Below, piece by piece: positions 44,227 through 54,124 of a stretch of 64,000 nt of DNA; position 1 is the first letter of the stretch; each line of letters begins with the position of its first letter. Below the pieces are notes generated by a model. That model was not told the DNA's origin. It worked only from the letters and a program-made list of their open reading frames with translations, and searched no databases. The stretch is taken from the NCBI RefSeq assembly GCF_014764705.1, contig NZ_JACXXG010000003.1, positions 124,001-188,000 on the forward strand, in the 5' to 3' direction. The DNA comes from Stutzerimonas kunmingensis. Its GTDB lineage: Bacteria > Pseudomonadota > Gammaproteobacteria > Pseudomonadales > Pseudomonadaceae. The translations under genes were made by a program, and so were the position numbers.

Positions 44227-45613
44227 GTCCGCTCTCCAGCCAGCCCAGCGGCGTCGTGGTGGAATGGGGCAGGCCCAGGCTGTCCAGCGCCTGGTGCCAG
44301 TCATCCAGGCGCGCGCTGTCCAGCGCCTCGCCCGGCGGCGCCTGCAGCAGCCAGACGCGGGTCGCAGCGGCGCAGCGCGACAGCTCGCCGATCAGCGCCA
44401 GGGTGCCGCGATCCGGCGAGCGCCGGGGATCGCAGGCGATGGCCAGGCGCGCCGGTGGAAAGCGGGTGAGCTGATCGAGCAGGCGTCGGCGCCCCTCGCG
44501 ATCGTCGAGAATGCCGGCATCGGCGACGCCCTTGGACAGAGCCGGTGGCCAGGGGCGACTGCCGTCCAGCTCGATGGCCACCAGTACGGCGCCGGCGCTG
44601 CCCTCGAGCTGAGCGCCAGCGCTGGGAGCGTGCAGTTGGGCGGGTGCTGCATCACTGATACCGAGTCGCTCGCTGGGCGGTTGCAGGCGTTCGCGGAGCA
44701 GGCGATAGGCCGGCAGGCTCAGGTCGAGCTTCAACGCGGCACGGCCGCTGCGCCAGCGCCACAGGCTAAACCCCGCCAGCAATAGCCGCGGCAGCACTCC
44801 ATAGATCAGCAGCACGCCAACCAGCCAGCCGGCCCAGAGCTGGCGGGCACCTTCCAGATCACCGCCGAGCATGCCGCTGGCGCGGATCTGCCCGGCATCC
44901 GGCACGCTGAAGCCGAGCAGCGCCGGCAGCGCGCCGAGGGTCTGGGTCAGGCCGACAAACGCACTCTCGCCGAGGATGGTAGTCTCCCAGACGAAGCCGT
45001 AGCGCCGCGTTGCCAGCAGGGCGAGCAAGGTAAGCAGGGCGCTGGCCATGGCCAGCAGCCAGAGGCCGTGTACGCCGACGCCCAACAGCCAGCGGCCCAG
45101 CCGATGTCGGTGCAGGATGGTCAGCAAGGCCGGCGCCAGCTGCGCGGCGCGGGCATCGCGGGCGAGTTTTTCGCTGAGCCAAAGCCAAAAGCGTCCCAAC
45201 GCACCGCCACTGTCGCGCGCGAAAAGCAGGCCGAGCAGCCAGCCGAGCAGGGTCAGCAGATTCAGCCCAAGCAGGCTGCCAAGCGCCCAGAACACGTTGA
45301 CCGGTCGCTGCCCGTCGCTGAGCGCGGCGAAGGCCAGGCCGGCACCGGTGAAGACCGCCAGCAGCGCCAGCGCGAAGCCGCCCAGGCGTGCGCCCTGACG
45401 CCAGTGCTGCAGCGCTTCGATCAGCCCGTCACGGCGCGCCAGCCACAGCGCCCGGCGTTCGATCAGCGCCGGCAGGTCGCCGCCTTGCGCCCGAGCCTGG
45501 CGGTTGGCCTCGTCGTCCTCCAGCGGCCCTGCATGTTCTTCGCGCAGGCGTACGGCTTCGGTCAGCCAGAGGCGGTCGAGCGTATCGAGATCAGGGGCGG
45601 GGCGGGCTATCAC
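44219..45613 (-). CDS. DUF2868 membrane protein, partner of the GTPase
   Basis: 464 residues from a GTG at 45613, with GAGA a few bases upstream; no better ATG lies in frame. An acidic N-terminus is followed by four or more membrane helices (about 78-270; LGGFALALLAVFTGAGLAFA, LLTLLGWLLGLLFARDSGG) and a soluble C-terminal domain (about 300-464; LAIACDPRRSPDRGTLALIG). The gene overlaps the DUF3482 GTPase gene by 8 bases on the same strand. Families DUF2868 and DUF3482 are commonly adjacent in proteobacteria, as far as I recall. No function is established. Confidence 0.82.
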   Translation of the reverse strand: MIARPAPDLDTLDRLWLTEAVRLREEHAGPLEDDEANRQARAQGGDLPALIERRALWLARRDGLIEALQHWRQGARLGGFALALLAVFTGAGLAFAALSDGQRPVNVFWALGSLLGLNLLTLLGWLLGLLFARDSGGALGRFWLWLSEKLARDARAAQLAPALLTILHRHRLGRWLLGVGVHGLWLLAMASALLTLLALLATRRYGFVWETTILGESAFVGLTQTLGALPALLGFSVPDAGQIRASGMLGGDLEGARQLWAGWLVGVLLIYGVLPRLLLAGFSLWRWRSGRAALKLDLSLPAYRLLRERLQPPSERLGISDAAPAQLHAPSAGAQLEGSAGAVLVAIELDGSRPWPPALSKGVADAGILDDREGRRRLLDQLTRFPPARLAIACDPRRSPDRGTLALIGELSRCAAATRVWLLQAPPGEALDSARLDDWHQALDSLGLPHSTTTPLGWLESGHD

Positions 45614-45666
45614 ACGGCATCTCGCTGGCGGGTCGTGCCTTGAGGATAACCGCTGCCGTGGGGAAC

Positions 45667-45696
45667 GGGAAAACGGGGAGCCGTTGCGGCTCCCCG
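45667..45696 (-). terminator. Rho-independent terminator of glpQ
   Basis: CGGGGAGCC and GGCTCCCCG (45674-45682 with 45688-45696) form a perfect 9-bp stem with a 5-base loop. On the minus strand four U residues follow (45673-45670). It lies ten bases past the glpQ stop codon and isolates glpQ from the DUF2868 gene. Confidence 0.78.
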
Positions 45697-45705
45697 CTGT
45701 GGCCG

Positions 45706-46821
45706 TCAGTCGGCGTTGCGCAGGCGCACGGCGATGTCCGGCTGGTCGATGAACAGCCCGTCGATACCGGCGTCGAGGAAGGCGCGGATCTCCGCTTCGC
45801 TGTCGCCGCGTTCGTGGCGCTTGTCGCTGCTGCGCAAGTTGGCCGGGAGGAAGGCGTTCTCCGCGCGAAAGGTGTACGGGTGGACCTTGAGCCCCGCGGC
45901 GTGGGCGGCGGCGACGAAGCCGGTCGGCGTGCCGAGGTTGCCGTTGGCATCACGCGGAATGATGTAGCTCTTCTCCGGACCGACGCCGGCGGCGTAGCGG
46001 GAGATGTCCTTGAGTCCGGCGGGCGTCGCCATCTGCGCGTAGGTCAGCTTGCTGCCGCGTACCTGCTGGTCATATGGCTGCCCCGAGCTGAACAGCTGCA
46101 CTAGGCGCAGCTGGGTCAGGCGGCTGAGGGTCTTGAGGTTGTCCACCTCGAACGACTGGATATACACCGGCGCCTGGCGCCCGACGTAGCCGTTGCGGGT
46201 AAGGATGCGCACCAGCGGCTTCTCCATCGCCAGGCCGAGCTGCTGGAAGTGCGTCGGATGCTTGGTTTCCGGGTACAGGCCGATGCGCCGGCCCTGACTG
46301 AGCTGCAGGGTTTTCACCAGGTCGATGATCTCCTGCAGGGTCGGAATCTCCAGGCTGCCGTCGACGCGCGCGTTGCCCGGGCGGATATCCGGAATGCGCT
46401 CGATGGCGCGCAGGGTCTTCAGTTCGGCGAGGGTGAAATCTTCGCTGAACCAGCCGGTAAGGGTGACGCCATCGACCTGCTGGGTTCGCTTGCGATCGGC
46501 AAACTCGGGGCGCTGCGAGACGTCGGTGGTCAGGCCCAACTCGTTGTCGTGACGGGCGACGATCTGGCCGTCGCGGGTCATCACCAGATCCGGCTCGATA
46601 TAGTCGGCGCCCTGAAAGACTGCCAGCGCGTAGGCGGCCAGGGTGTGCTCCGGCAGGTAGCCGCTGGCGCCGCGGTGGGCGATCACCAACGGGGTCGGCT
46701 CGCCGCGCGCAGCCTGGTGTTTCGCGGCGTGTTCATCCGCCGCAGCGAAGCCGGTGAGCGGTAGCAACAGGCTGCAGGCGGTGAGCCAGCGGCGAAGGGA
46801 AGCGGTGGTCTTGCGGGCCAT
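45706..46821 (-). CDS. glpQ: Periplasmic glycerophosphodiester phosphodiesterase GlpQ
   Basis: 371 residues with a signal peptide ending near FAA|ADEHA and a GAGGAG ribosome site. The GDPD catalytic site is intact: VIAHRGASGYLPEHTLAAY, then the metal-binding pair in YIEPDLVMTRDG and VARHDNEL. It hydrolyses deacylated phospholipid head groups to glycerol-3-phosphate in the periplasm, supplying carbon and phosphate. Given the nearby pst system this fits phosphate scavenging, but no clear Pho box was found before it. It is divergent from folA. Confidence 0.94.
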   Translation of the reverse strand: MARKTTASLRRWLTACSLLLPLTGFAAADEHAAKHQAARGEPTPLVIAHRGASGYLPEHTLAAYALAVFQGADYIEPDLVMTRDGQIVARHDNELGLTTDVSQRPEFADRKRTQQVDGVTLTGWFSEDFTLAELKTLRAIERIPDIRPGNARVDGSLEIPTLQEIIDLVKTLQLSQGRRIGLYPETKHPTHFQQLGLAMEKPLVRILTRNGYVGRQAPVYIQSFEVDNLKTLSRLTQLRLVQLFSSGQPYDQQVRGSKLTYAQMATPAGLKDISRYAAGVGPEKSYIIPRDANGNLGTPTGFVAAAHAAGLKVHPYTFRAENAFLPANLRSSDKRHERGDSEAEIRAFLDAGIDGLFIDQPDIAVRLRNAD

Positions 46822-46934
46822 TTCGGCATCTCCTCGGTTTGGATGTCACAGCCTGAGGCACTTGCATGACCGGACTTTGACGCTGCGGTGCCGCTTGTAT
46901 TGCAAAGCGATGAAGCCGACGAACGGCTGGCAGC

Positions 46935-46963
46935 TTCGGCAAACTGCATCGCTCTGCTATTCT
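46935..46963 (+). promoter_or_regulatory. Candidate promoter of folA with very short leader
   Basis: An extended -10 box (TGC-TATTCT, hexamer 46958-46963) follows a weak -35 (TTCGGC, 46935-46940) at 17-base spacing. Transcription would begin about base 46970, at or one base before the folA ATG. No ribosome-binding sequence precedes that ATG. The message may therefore be leaderless. Confidence 0.45.
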
Positions 46964-46970
46964 CGCCGCC

Positions 46971-47489
46971 ATGAATCAGACCCGCCTTCCCCTCGCCATG
47001 ATTTCCGCCCTCGCGCAGAACCGCGTGATCGGCCTCGACAACCGCATGCCCTGGCACCTGCCCGCCGATCTCAAGCATTTCAAGGCCATGACCCTCGGCA
47101 AACCGATCATCATGGGCCGCAAGACCTGGGATTCGCTCGGCCGTCCGCTGCCGGGGCGGCTCAACCTGGTGGTCAGTCGCCAGGCAGATCTGCAGCTCGA
47201 CGGCGCGGAAACCTTCACCGACCTGGATGCCGCGCTGGTGCGTGCCGAGCAGTGGGCGCGTGAGCAGGGCGTCGACGAGCTGATGCTGATCGGCGGTGCG
47301 CAGCTGTACGCCCAGGCGCTGGGGCAGGCGCAGCGGCTGTACCTCACGCGTATCGATGCGGCTCCCGAAGGCGATGCGTTCTTTCCGGCCTTCGACGAGG
47401 CTGAGTGGCAGTGCGTCGAAAGCCAGCCACATCTGGCTGAGGGCGAGGCACCAGCCTACCGTTTCGAAACCTGGCAAAAACGGAGCTGA
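46971..47489 (+). CDS. folA: Dihydrofolate reductase
   Basis: 172 residues, normal length. Key features are MISALAQNRVIGLDNRMPWH, the catalytic Asp in LPADLKHFK, the NADPH-site loop IIMGRKTWDSLGRPLPGR, and LMLIGGAQLYAQAL. It reduces dihydrofolate to tetrahydrofolate with NADPH and is the trimethoprim target. The ATG has no ribosome site; a good -10 box 8 bases upstream suggests a leaderless or very short-leader message. Confidence 0.97.
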   Translation: MNQTRLPLAMISALAQNRVIGLDNRMPWHLPADLKHFKAMTLGKPIIMGRKTWDSLGRPLPGRLNLVVSRQADLQLDGAETFTDLDAALVRAEQWAREQGVDELMLIGGAQLYAQALGQAQRLYLTRIDAAPEGDAFFPAFDEAEWQCVESQPHLAEGEAPAYRFETWQKRS

Positions 47490-47576
47490 CCGGCACTCTC
47501 TTCGCTTGATCGGCGCCAAATCTTTCGCGGGCCGCAGCTTCTATGCTGGCCCGTCGCTGTCGTAACGAGAAATCTC

Positions 47577-48224
47577 ATGCAACCTGACAAATCCGACGCC
47601 CCGGAAGCCGAGCGCGTTGCCGCGATCTTCGTCCGCCACCCGCTGTGGGAGGATGGTCTGGCGCTGCTTACCGGCACCGCGCTGGTCGCCCTTGGCATTA
47701 CCTTCTACAGCCATGCCGGGCTGCTCACCGGCGGCACCGTTGGGCTGGCGTTCCTGCTGAAGTACCTGGCCGGCTGGTCGTTCGGCCCAGTGTTCTTCCT
47801 GCTCAACCTGCCGTTCTACGCGCTGGCGATCTGGCGCATGGGGTGGCAGTTCACCCTGCGCACCGTCTGCGCGGTGGGGCTGGTCTCGCTGTTCGCCGAA
47901 CTGACCCCGCAGTGGGTACGCTTCGCCGAGCTGAATGTGGTCTACGCGGCGGTGTTCGGCGGGTTCGCCATCGGCATCGGCCTGTTGATCCTGTTCCGCC
48001 ATCGTGCCAGTCTTGGCGGGGTGAACATCCTCGCGCTGTTCCTGCAGGAGCGTTTCGGCCTGCGCGCCGGCACCTTCCAGATGGGTATCGACGCGCTGAT
48101 CGTCATGGCCGCGGTGTTCGTCGTGCCGGCGGACAAGGTGCTGCTGTCGGTACTCGGCGCCGTGGCGCTGAATCTGGTGCTGGCGATCAATCACCGCGCC
48201 GATCGCTACATGGGCGTCAGCTGA
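47577..48224 (+). CDS. YitT-family membrane protein
   Basis: 215 residues with five or six hydrophobic segments. Characteristic phrases are LLTGGTVGLAFLLKYLAGWS and GFAIGIGLLILFRHRASLGG. The C-terminal cytoplasmic domain found in Bacillus YitT is absent, as is usual in Gram-negative members. The function of the family is not established; a transport role is suspected. The last eight bases overlap the end of the convergent phosphoesterase gene. Confidence 0.85.
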   Translation: MQPDKSDAPEAERVAAIFVRHPLWEDGLALLTGTALVALGITFYSHAGLLTGGTVGLAFLLKYLAGWSFGPVFFLLNLPFYALAIWRMGWQFTLRTVCAVGLVSLFAELTPQWVRFAELNVVYAAVFGGFAIGIGLLILFRHRASLGGVNILALFLQERFGLRAGTFQMGIDALIVMAAVFVVPADKVLLSVLGAVALNLVLAINHRADRYMGVS

Positions 48225-48672
48225 GGCTGATCAGCTCCACCTGCGCCTGGCCGTCGTTCAGCTCCAGCAGTGCCAGGCTGATCGGCAGGCTGAAGCGTCG
48301 CGGACCGGCGCTGCCCGGGTTCACGTAGAGCACGCCATCGCGCCGCTCGACCTTCGGTTTGTGCGAGTGGCCGGCGATCACCACGTCGACGCCGGCGGCA
48401 AGCGGGTCGATGTCCAGCTGCTTGAGGTCGTGCAGCACGTGCAGGGTGAGACCCCCGATGCGCAGGTCGAGGCGTTCGGGCAGCACCTGCGCCCAGTCGG
48501 TCGTATCGATATTGCCGCGGATCGCCTCCAGCGGCGCGATGGCACGCAGCCCATCGAGCACCTGCGGTTTGCCTATATCGCCGGCGTGAATGATCTGTGC
48601 GCAGCCCTGCAGTGCCGCCACCGCCTCGGGGCGGAGCAGGCCGTGGGTGTCGGAGATCAGGCCGATGCGCAT
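48217..48672 (-). CDS. YfcE/MJ0936-type metallophosphoesterase
   Basis: 151 residues with all metal-site motifs of the small calcineurin-like phosphodiesterases: LISDTHG at the start, HAGDIG, RGNID, LHDLKQ and IAGHSHKP. It hydrolyses phosphodiesters in vitro; physiological substrates are not settled. It converges with the YitT gene (8-base overlap) and is divergent from the FAD oxidoreductase at 48770. Confidence 0.9.
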   Translation of the reverse strand: MRIGLISDTHGLLRPEAVAALQGCAQIIHAGDIGKPQVLDGLRAIAPLEAIRGNIDTTDWAQVLPERLDLRIGGLTLHVLHDLKQLDIDPLAAGVDVVIAGHSHKPKVERRDGVLYVNPGSAGPRRFSLPISLALLELNDGQAQVELISLS

Positions 48673-48769
48673 GCCGGTGTTCCCTTTAACTGCTTCGTCA
48701 GGTCATCCGACCCTTGGCCGACCGCTGTGGTTGCGGCAGGCTTGGGCTGTTCGGGTTGAGGAGTCTGGC

Positions 48770-49888
48770 ATGGATCGGGTGGATTGCGTGGTGGTGGGTG
48801 CGGGAGTGGTCGGGCTGGCGGTGGCGCGTGCGCTGGCGCTGGCCGGTCGCGAGGTGCTGATACTGGAAGCCGAGGCTGCCTTTGGCACCGCCACCAGCGC
48901 GCGCAACAGCGAAGTCATCCACGCCGGCATCTACTACCCGCAGGGCTCGCTCAAGGGCCGGTTGGGCGTGGCCGGGCGTCGCCAGCTCTACGATTTCTGC
49001 GACAGCCACGGCGTGGCCCATCGACGTTGCGGCAAGCTGATCGTCGCCACCGACGAGGCCCAGATCGCTGCGCTGGAACAACTGCGGCGGCACGCGCTGG
49101 CCAATGGGGTCGATGACCTGCAGCACCTCGATGGGCGCGAGGTGCTGGCGCTGGAGCCGGAAGTACAGGCGGTGGCAGGGCTGCTTTCGCCAAGCACCGG
49201 CATCATCGACAGCCACGCGCTGATGCTGGCACTGCTGGGCGATGCCGAGCGCCACGGCGCGGTGCTGGCACTGAACGCGCCGGTAACGGCGATCACGGTT
49301 GACAGCGCAGGCTTGCAGGTCGAGGTGGGCGGCGCCGACCCGCTGCAGTTGCTGGCCCGCACCGTGGTGAATTGCGCCGGACATGGCGCGCCCATCCTCG
49401 CCGCGCACACCGCCGGGTTGGACCCGGCCGCACGGCCGCGGCAGTTCTTCGCCAAGGGCAGCTACTTCAGCCTGAGCGGGCGCGCGCCGTTTCGCCATCT
49501 GGTCTATCCGCTGCCCGAGCCCGGTGGCCTCGGTGTGCACCTGACCCTGGATCTGGCCGGCCAGGCGCGTTTCGGCCCGGATGTGCAGTGGGTTGAGGCG
49601 CTCGACTATCGCATCGAGCCGGAACGGGCCGAGGGCTTCTATGCCGCGATTCGCCGTTATTGGCCGGCGTTGCCGGACGCTTCGTTGCAACCGGCCTACA
49701 CCGGCATCCGCCCGAAGATCAGCGGCCCCGCCGAGGCGGCCGCGGACTTTCGCATCGATGGCCCGGCGCAGCACGGCGTCGCCGGGCTGGTGAACCTGTT
49801 CGGCATCGAATCGCCGGGCCTGACTGCCTGTCTGGCGATTGCCGAACACGTCCTTGGGCAGCTCGAGCCCACGGCATTGGCGACCTGA
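48770..49888 (+). CDS. FAD-dependent oxidoreductase, L-2-hydroxyglutarate-dehydrogenase-like
   Basis: 372 residues from the ATG at 48770, preceded by GAGGAG. The N-terminus carries the FAD dinucleotide motif ([20 protein letters not shown]) and then [19 protein letters not shown], typical of the LhgO/DAO family. It should oxidise a 2-hydroxy acid or amino acid in the cytoplasm, feeding electrons to quinone. The FAD-contact end is GIRPKISGP and [17 protein letters not shown]. The DUF4153 gene begins 97 bases downstream. The exact substrate is unproven. Confidence 0.88.
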   Translation: MDRVDCVVVGAGVVGLAVARALALAGREVLILEAEAAFGTATSARNSEVIHAGIYYPQGSLKGRLGVAGRRQLYDFCDSHGVAHRRCGKLIVATDEAQIAALEQLRRHALANGVDDLQHLDGREVLALEPEVQAVAGLLSPSTGIIDSHALMLALLGDAERHGAVLALNAPVTAITVDSAGLQVEVGGADPLQLLARTVVNCAGHGAPILAAHTAGLDPAARPRQFFAKGSYFSLSGRAPFRHLVYPLPEPGGLGVHLTLDLAGQARFGPDVQWVEALDYRIEPERAEGFYAAIRRYWPALPDASLQPAYTGIRPKISGPAEAAADFRIDGPAQHGVAGLVNLFGIESPGLTACLAIAEHVLGQLEPTALAT

Positions 49889-49985
49889 TCACGCGCTGTC
49901 GCGCTCGCGTTGCGGCCCATGCGGACGGGCCGCACACTGCAACCCGCCGCGATCGGACGGCGCATCACCGGCAAAAGGAACGTGC

Positions 49986-51719
49986 ATGGAACTGACAGGC
50001 GAAGCCCGCCCGCTGAAAGTCTATCTGGCGGTCGGATTGCTGCAGGGTTTGGCGCTCTGGGCGGCCAGCGAGGCCTGGCCGCACGCTGCTGGCTGGCGGA
50101 TCCTGTGTTCGGCGCTGCTGGCCTTCACGGTGATTGGCGGCTGGCAGGTGCAGCTGCTCTGGGGCGGGCTGTGCGAGGCCGGACGCTGGCGCCTGGTGCT
50201 TGCGGCTGCCGCGCTGCCGGCCGTGCTGGCGGGCGGTCTCGCGCTGCAGTTCGAGCAGCCGCGCTGGTATTACCTGGGTGAATCCGTCGGTACCCTGCTG
50301 CTCTGGAGCAACCTGATCCTGGCCTATGTGCTGACACCCTTCATCCAGGCGCGGGATATCGATCATCGCTGGCGTGTCGACTACGCCGCGCTATACCGGC
50401 ATGCCATCAACAACGGCCTGCTGCTGTTCATGGCGCTGCTGATGCTGGCGGCGTTCTGGCTGCTGATCTGGCTCTGGGCCGGCCTGTTCAAGCTGGTCGG
50501 CATCAGGCTTTTCGCAACGCTGTTCGAGTCGTCCGGCTTTATCTGGGTGGCCAGCGCGACGGTCGTCGCCATCGGGCTGTGGATCGGCCTCGAGCGTGGC
50601 CAACTGGTCGATGCGCTGCGCAACGTGCTGCAGGCGATGTGTCGCTTCCTGCTGCCGCTGACGGTGCTGATCCTGCTGCTGTTCGTGGTCTGCCTGCCGT
50701 TCACCGGTCTGCAGCCGTTGTGGGAAACCCGCCACGCGACGCCGATCCTGCTGGCCATGGTGTTCGCCCATGTCGCGTTGCTCAACGGCGTCGTTCAGGA
50801 TGGCCGGCAAGCGGTGCATTACCCGCGTGCGCTGCGCGTGCTGGTCGAAGCCAGCTCGCTGTGCCTGCCGCTTCTGGCGGGTCTTGCGGTTTACGCACTG
50901 TGGCTGCGGATCGGTCAGTACGGGCTCACGCCTGATCGGGTGGTGGCGCTCGGGGCGACCCTGGTGGCGCTGCTGCACGCGCTGGCACTAACGGCGGCGG
51001 TGCTGCAACGGCGGGATGGATGGCTGGCCGGCCTGCGCCAGAGCAATCCGCTGCTGGCGCTGGTTTCGGTGGCACTGTTGCTGCTCATGTATCTGCCACC
51101 GTTGAGCCCGTTGCAGCTCAGCGCAGCCAACCAGTACCAGCGCCTGCTCGACGAGCAGGTGCCGGCAGAACGCACCGATCTCGGCGCACTGCGCTTTCAG
51201 CTGGGGCAACCCGGTCGCGACCAGCTCGAAAAGCTGCGTCAGCGCGTGGTCGAGCCTGGCCTCACCGACGCGCGACGGGAGCAACTGCAGGCAGACCTGC
51301 AGCGACTGGACAAGGCAGACAGCTACTGGAACTGGCGACACGAGCACGATATGGCCAATACCGCACCGGTGCCCTGGATCGGCGAGCCTCTCGAGGATGC
51401 CGGTGGCGCGTTGGCACAGGCCATCGCGACCCAGGGCTGTGACGGGGACTGCGCCTTGTTCGCCGTCGATCTGGACGATGACAGCCAGCCCGAGGTGCTG
51501 CTGCTACGCGGTGCGCGGCAGCGGATCGTGACGGTGCTGGGGCGTGGCGATACCGGTACTTGGCGATGGATCGGGCACCTTAGCACGACCGATCAGCAAA
51601 CCCTCGACGGCGAGACCCTCAAGCAGCAGATCGAGCGTGGCGCTTTGCAGGTGGTAGCGCCGCGCTTCAAGGCGCTGGAAATCGACGGCATCCGTCTGGA
51701 ACCGGCGATTACCGAATAG
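49986..51719 (+). CDS. DUF4153-type multi-helix membrane protein
   Basis: 577 residues from the ATG at 49986, preceded by AAGGAA. About twelve hydrophobic segments cover residues 15-385. A soluble C-terminal domain (about 390-577) begins with LSAANQYQRLLDEQVPAERT and contains VDLDDDSQPEVLLLRGARQ, which resembles a DUF4153 tail. No enzyme motif is seen. It ends at a strong bidirectional terminator shared with ilvD. The function is unknown; an envelope role is plausible from its topology only. Confidence 0.8.
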   Translation: MELTGEARPLKVYLAVGLLQGLALWAASEAWPHAAGWRILCSALLAFTVIGGWQVQLLWGGLCEAGRWRLVLAAAALPAVLAGGLALQFEQPRWYYLGESVGTLLLWSNLILAYVLTPFIQARDIDHRWRVDYAALYRHAINNGLLLFMALLMLAAFWLLIWLWAGLFKLVGIRLFATLFESSGFIWVASATVVAIGLWIGLERGQLVDALRNVLQAMCRFLLPLTVLILLLFVVCLPFTGLQPLWETRHATPILLAMVFAHVALLNGVVQDGRQAVHYPRALRVLVEASSLCLPLLAGLAVYALWLRIGQYGLTPDRVVALGATLVALLHALALTAAVLQRRDGWLAGLRQSNPLLALVSVALLLLMYLPPLSPLQLSAANQYQRLLDEQVPAERTDLGALRFQLGQPGRDQLEKLRQRVVEPGLTDARREQLQADLQRLDKADSYWNWRHEHDMANTAPVPWIGEPLEDAGGALAQAIATQGCDGDCALFAVDLDDDSQPEVLLLRGARQRIVTVLGRGDTGTWRWIGHLSTTDQQTLDGETLKQQIERGALQVVAPRFKALEIDGIRLEPAITE

Positions 51720-51733
51720 TCTGCTGAGCATGA

Positions 51734-51761
51734 AAAAGCCCGACGCGAAGGTCGGGCTTTT
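51734..51761. terminator. Bidirectional terminator between DUF4153 gene and ilvD
   Basis: AAAAGCCCGAC (51734-51744) and GTCGGGCTTTT (51751-51761) form a perfect 11-bp stem with a 6-base loop. The T-run on one strand and the A-run on the other serve both converging genes. Confidence 0.9.
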
Positions 51762-51786
51762 CATTTACAGCGAGCAAGCCTGGCGA

Positions 51787-53625
51787 TCAGCCGTCCAGCA
51801 GCGCCTTGTTGCGCACCGCACCCTTGTCGGCGCTGGTGGCGAGCAGGGCGTAGGCCTTGAGCGCCGTCGTCACCTTACGGGTGCGCGGCTGGGCGGGTTT
51901 CCAGCCTTTCTTGTCCTGCTCGATGCGGCGGTGGGACAGTTCTTCATCGCTGACCTGCAGCTCGATGCTGCGGTTGGGGATGTCGATCAGCACCTTGTCG
52001 CCGTCCTGCACCAGCCCGATGGCGCCGCCCGCAGCCGCTTCCGGCGAGGCGTGGCCGATGGACAGGCCCGACGTGCCGCCGGAGAAGCGGCCGTCGGTGA
52101 GCAGGGCGCACTCCTTGCCCAGTCCCTTGGACTTCAGGTACGAGGTCGGGTAGAGCATTTCCTGCATGCCCGGGCCGCCCTTTGGGCCTTCGTAGCGAAT
52201 GATGACGATGTCGCCAGCCTTCACTTCGTCATTGAGGATGCCTTTGACGGCGCTGTCCTGGCTTTCGAAGATCTTGGCGGTGCCTTCGAAGACGTGGATG
52301 GATTCATCCACGCCCGCGGTTTTCACCACGCAGCCATCGAGGGCGATGTTGCCGTAGAGCACGGCGAGGCCGCCTTCCTGGGAATAGGCATGCTCGACGC
52401 TGCGAATGCAGCCTTCGGCGCGGTCCAGGTCCAGGGTGTCCCAACGGGTCGACTGGCTGAATGCCGTTTGCGTCGGGATGCCCGCCGGGCCTGCCTTGAA
52501 GAAGGTGTGCACCGCTTCGTCCTGGGTCTGGGTGATGTCCCACTGCGCGATGCCTTCAGCAAGCGTCCGGCTGTGCACGGTGGGGACGTCGGTGTGCAGC
52601 AGGCCGCCACGGGCGAGCTCACCAAGAATGGAGAAAATGCCGCCGGCGCGGTGCACGTCTTCCATGTGGTACTTCTGGATGTTCGGCGCGACCTTGCACA
52701 GCTGCGGAACCTTGCGTGACAGGGCATCGATGGCGCGCAGGTCGAAGTCGACCTCGGCTTCCTGAGCGGCGGCCAGCAGGTGCAGGATGGTGTTGGTCGA
52801 GCCACCCATGGCGATATCGAGCGTCATGGCGTTTTCGAACGCGCGGCGGCTGGCGATGTTGCGCGGCAGGACTGATTCGTCGCCCTCGCCGTAATAGCGC
52901 TGGCACAGCTCTACGATGGTGCGGCCGGCGCGCAGGAACAGCTGCTCGCGGTCGCTGTGCGTAGCGAGGGTCGAACCGTTGCCGGGCAGGGCGAGGCCAA
53001 GGGCTTCGGCCAGGCAGTTCATCGAGTTGGCAGTGAACATGCCGGAGCAGCTACCGCAGGTCGGACAGGCGCTGCGCTCGTATTCGGCGACCTTCTCGTC
53101 CGAGGCGCTTTCATCGGCAGCGATGACCATGGCGTCGACCAGGTCCAGGCCGTGGCTGGCCAGCTTGGTCTTGCCGGCTTCCATCGGACCGCCTGAAACG
53201 AACACCACCGGGATGTTCAGGCGCAGGGCGGCCATCAGCATGCCGGGGGTGATCTTGTCGCAGTTGGAGATGCAGACGATGGCGTCGGCGCAATGCGCAT
53301 TGACCATGTACTCCACGGAGTCGGCGATGATCTCGCGCGACGGCAGCGAATAGAGCATGCCGTCGTGACCCATGGCGATGCCGTCGTCGACCGCGATGGT
53401 GTTGAATTCCTTGGCCACGCCGCCGTGCTTCTCGATCTCGCGGGCGACCAGCTGGCCCATGTCTTTGAGGTGCACGTGGCCGGGGACGAACTGGGTGAAG
53501 GAGTTGGCGATGGCGATGATCGGCTTCTTGAAGTCTTCGTCCTTCATGCCGGTGGCGCGCCACAGCGCCCGGGCACCGGCCATGTTGCGGCCGTGCGTGG
53601 AGGTTTTCGAACGGTAATCAGGCAT
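51787..53625 (-). CDS. ilvD: Dihydroxy-acid dehydratase
   Basis: 612 residues. Fe-S cysteines lie in [13 protein letters not shown] and in [19 protein letters not shown]; the Mg-site and active-site regions ([32 protein letters not shown]) are intact. It makes the 2-oxo acids of valine and isoleucine in the cytoplasm. A GCAGGAA ribosome site precedes the ATG at 53625. It is monocistronic, ending at the shared terminator. Confidence 0.97.
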   Translation of the reverse strand: MPDYRSKTSTHGRNMAGARALWRATGMKDEDFKKPIIAIANSFTQFVPGHVHLKDMGQLVAREIEKHGGVAKEFNTIAVDDGIAMGHDGMLYSLPSREIIADSVEYMVNAHCADAIVCISNCDKITPGMLMAALRLNIPVVFVSGGPMEAGKTKLASHGLDLVDAMVIAADESASDEKVAEYERSACPTCGSCSGMFTANSMNCLAEALGLALPGNGSTLATHSDREQLFLRAGRTIVELCQRYYGEGDESVLPRNIASRRAFENAMTLDIAMGGSTNTILHLLAAAQEAEVDFDLRAIDALSRKVPQLCKVAPNIQKYHMEDVHRAGGIFSILGELARGGLLHTDVPTVHSRTLAEGIAQWDITQTQDEAVHTFFKAGPAGIPTQTAFSQSTRWDTLDLDRAEGCIRSVEHAYSQEGGLAVLYGNIALDGCVVKTAGVDESIHVFEGTAKIFESQDSAVKGILNDEVKAGDIVIIRYEGPKGGPGMQEMLYPTSYLKSKGLGKECALLTDGRFSGGTSGLSIGHASPEAAAGGAIGLVQDGDKVLIDIPNRSIELQVSDEELSHRRIEQDKKGWKPAQPRTRKVTTALKAYALLATSADKGAVRNKALLDG

Positions 53626-54124
53626 GACGGTTCCTGCGGCTAATCAGGTAATCGGAGGTATGCGTATGGTGAGCAACGCCTGTGCCGGATGCAACGGAGG
53701 GTGACCGCGCGTTCGGAAGGGGCCGGGTCGAGGCGGGGTAATCGCTCGTGGGGCCTGGGCTCTGGGTCCGCCGTGTGGTGAATGGCGAGGTATCACCGAT
53801 TCTACGCACGTTCCGGCAGCCGGGCCAGGCGGGACGATTGCCGGTCCTGCGCTACCCCGCATGCCAGCGGCCCGGAGCGGCTGGATCGGGCGTGAGGCCT
53901 GCGCATCGGCCGCCTTTTTCGGCGTATGACCGCCGGTCCACTTGACTGGCAGGTCGAGGGTCGCTCGCTAGAGTCCAGACCCGACCGCTTCGCTGGTGAC
54001 TGCATCTTGTCTTGCCGCTGGCCAGCGAGCGGTCGCCTCGCCATGGGTGCGCGTTCTGCGGAGTAGCGGGCATTCGATGATGGGCGAGGCGTCCTTATAC
54101 CAACGATAAGAACGAGGAATGCAG
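53626..54124. other. 499-base intergenic region between ilvD and the secreted hydrolase
   Basis: No open frame here looks like a protein. The region must hold the divergent promoters of ilvD and the hydrolase. A small hairpin CTTAT-N7-ATAAG (54094-54098 with 54106-54110) just before the hydrolase ribosome site may be an operator. A short hairpin CGCC-N6-GGCG (53911-53924) is also visible. Nothing else stood out. Confidence 0.5.

Noticed and set aside
53911-53924. CGCC-TTTTTC-GGCG as a terminator in the ilvD-hydrolase space
   Set aside because: The T-run is in the loop rather than after the stem, and no gene ends nearby.
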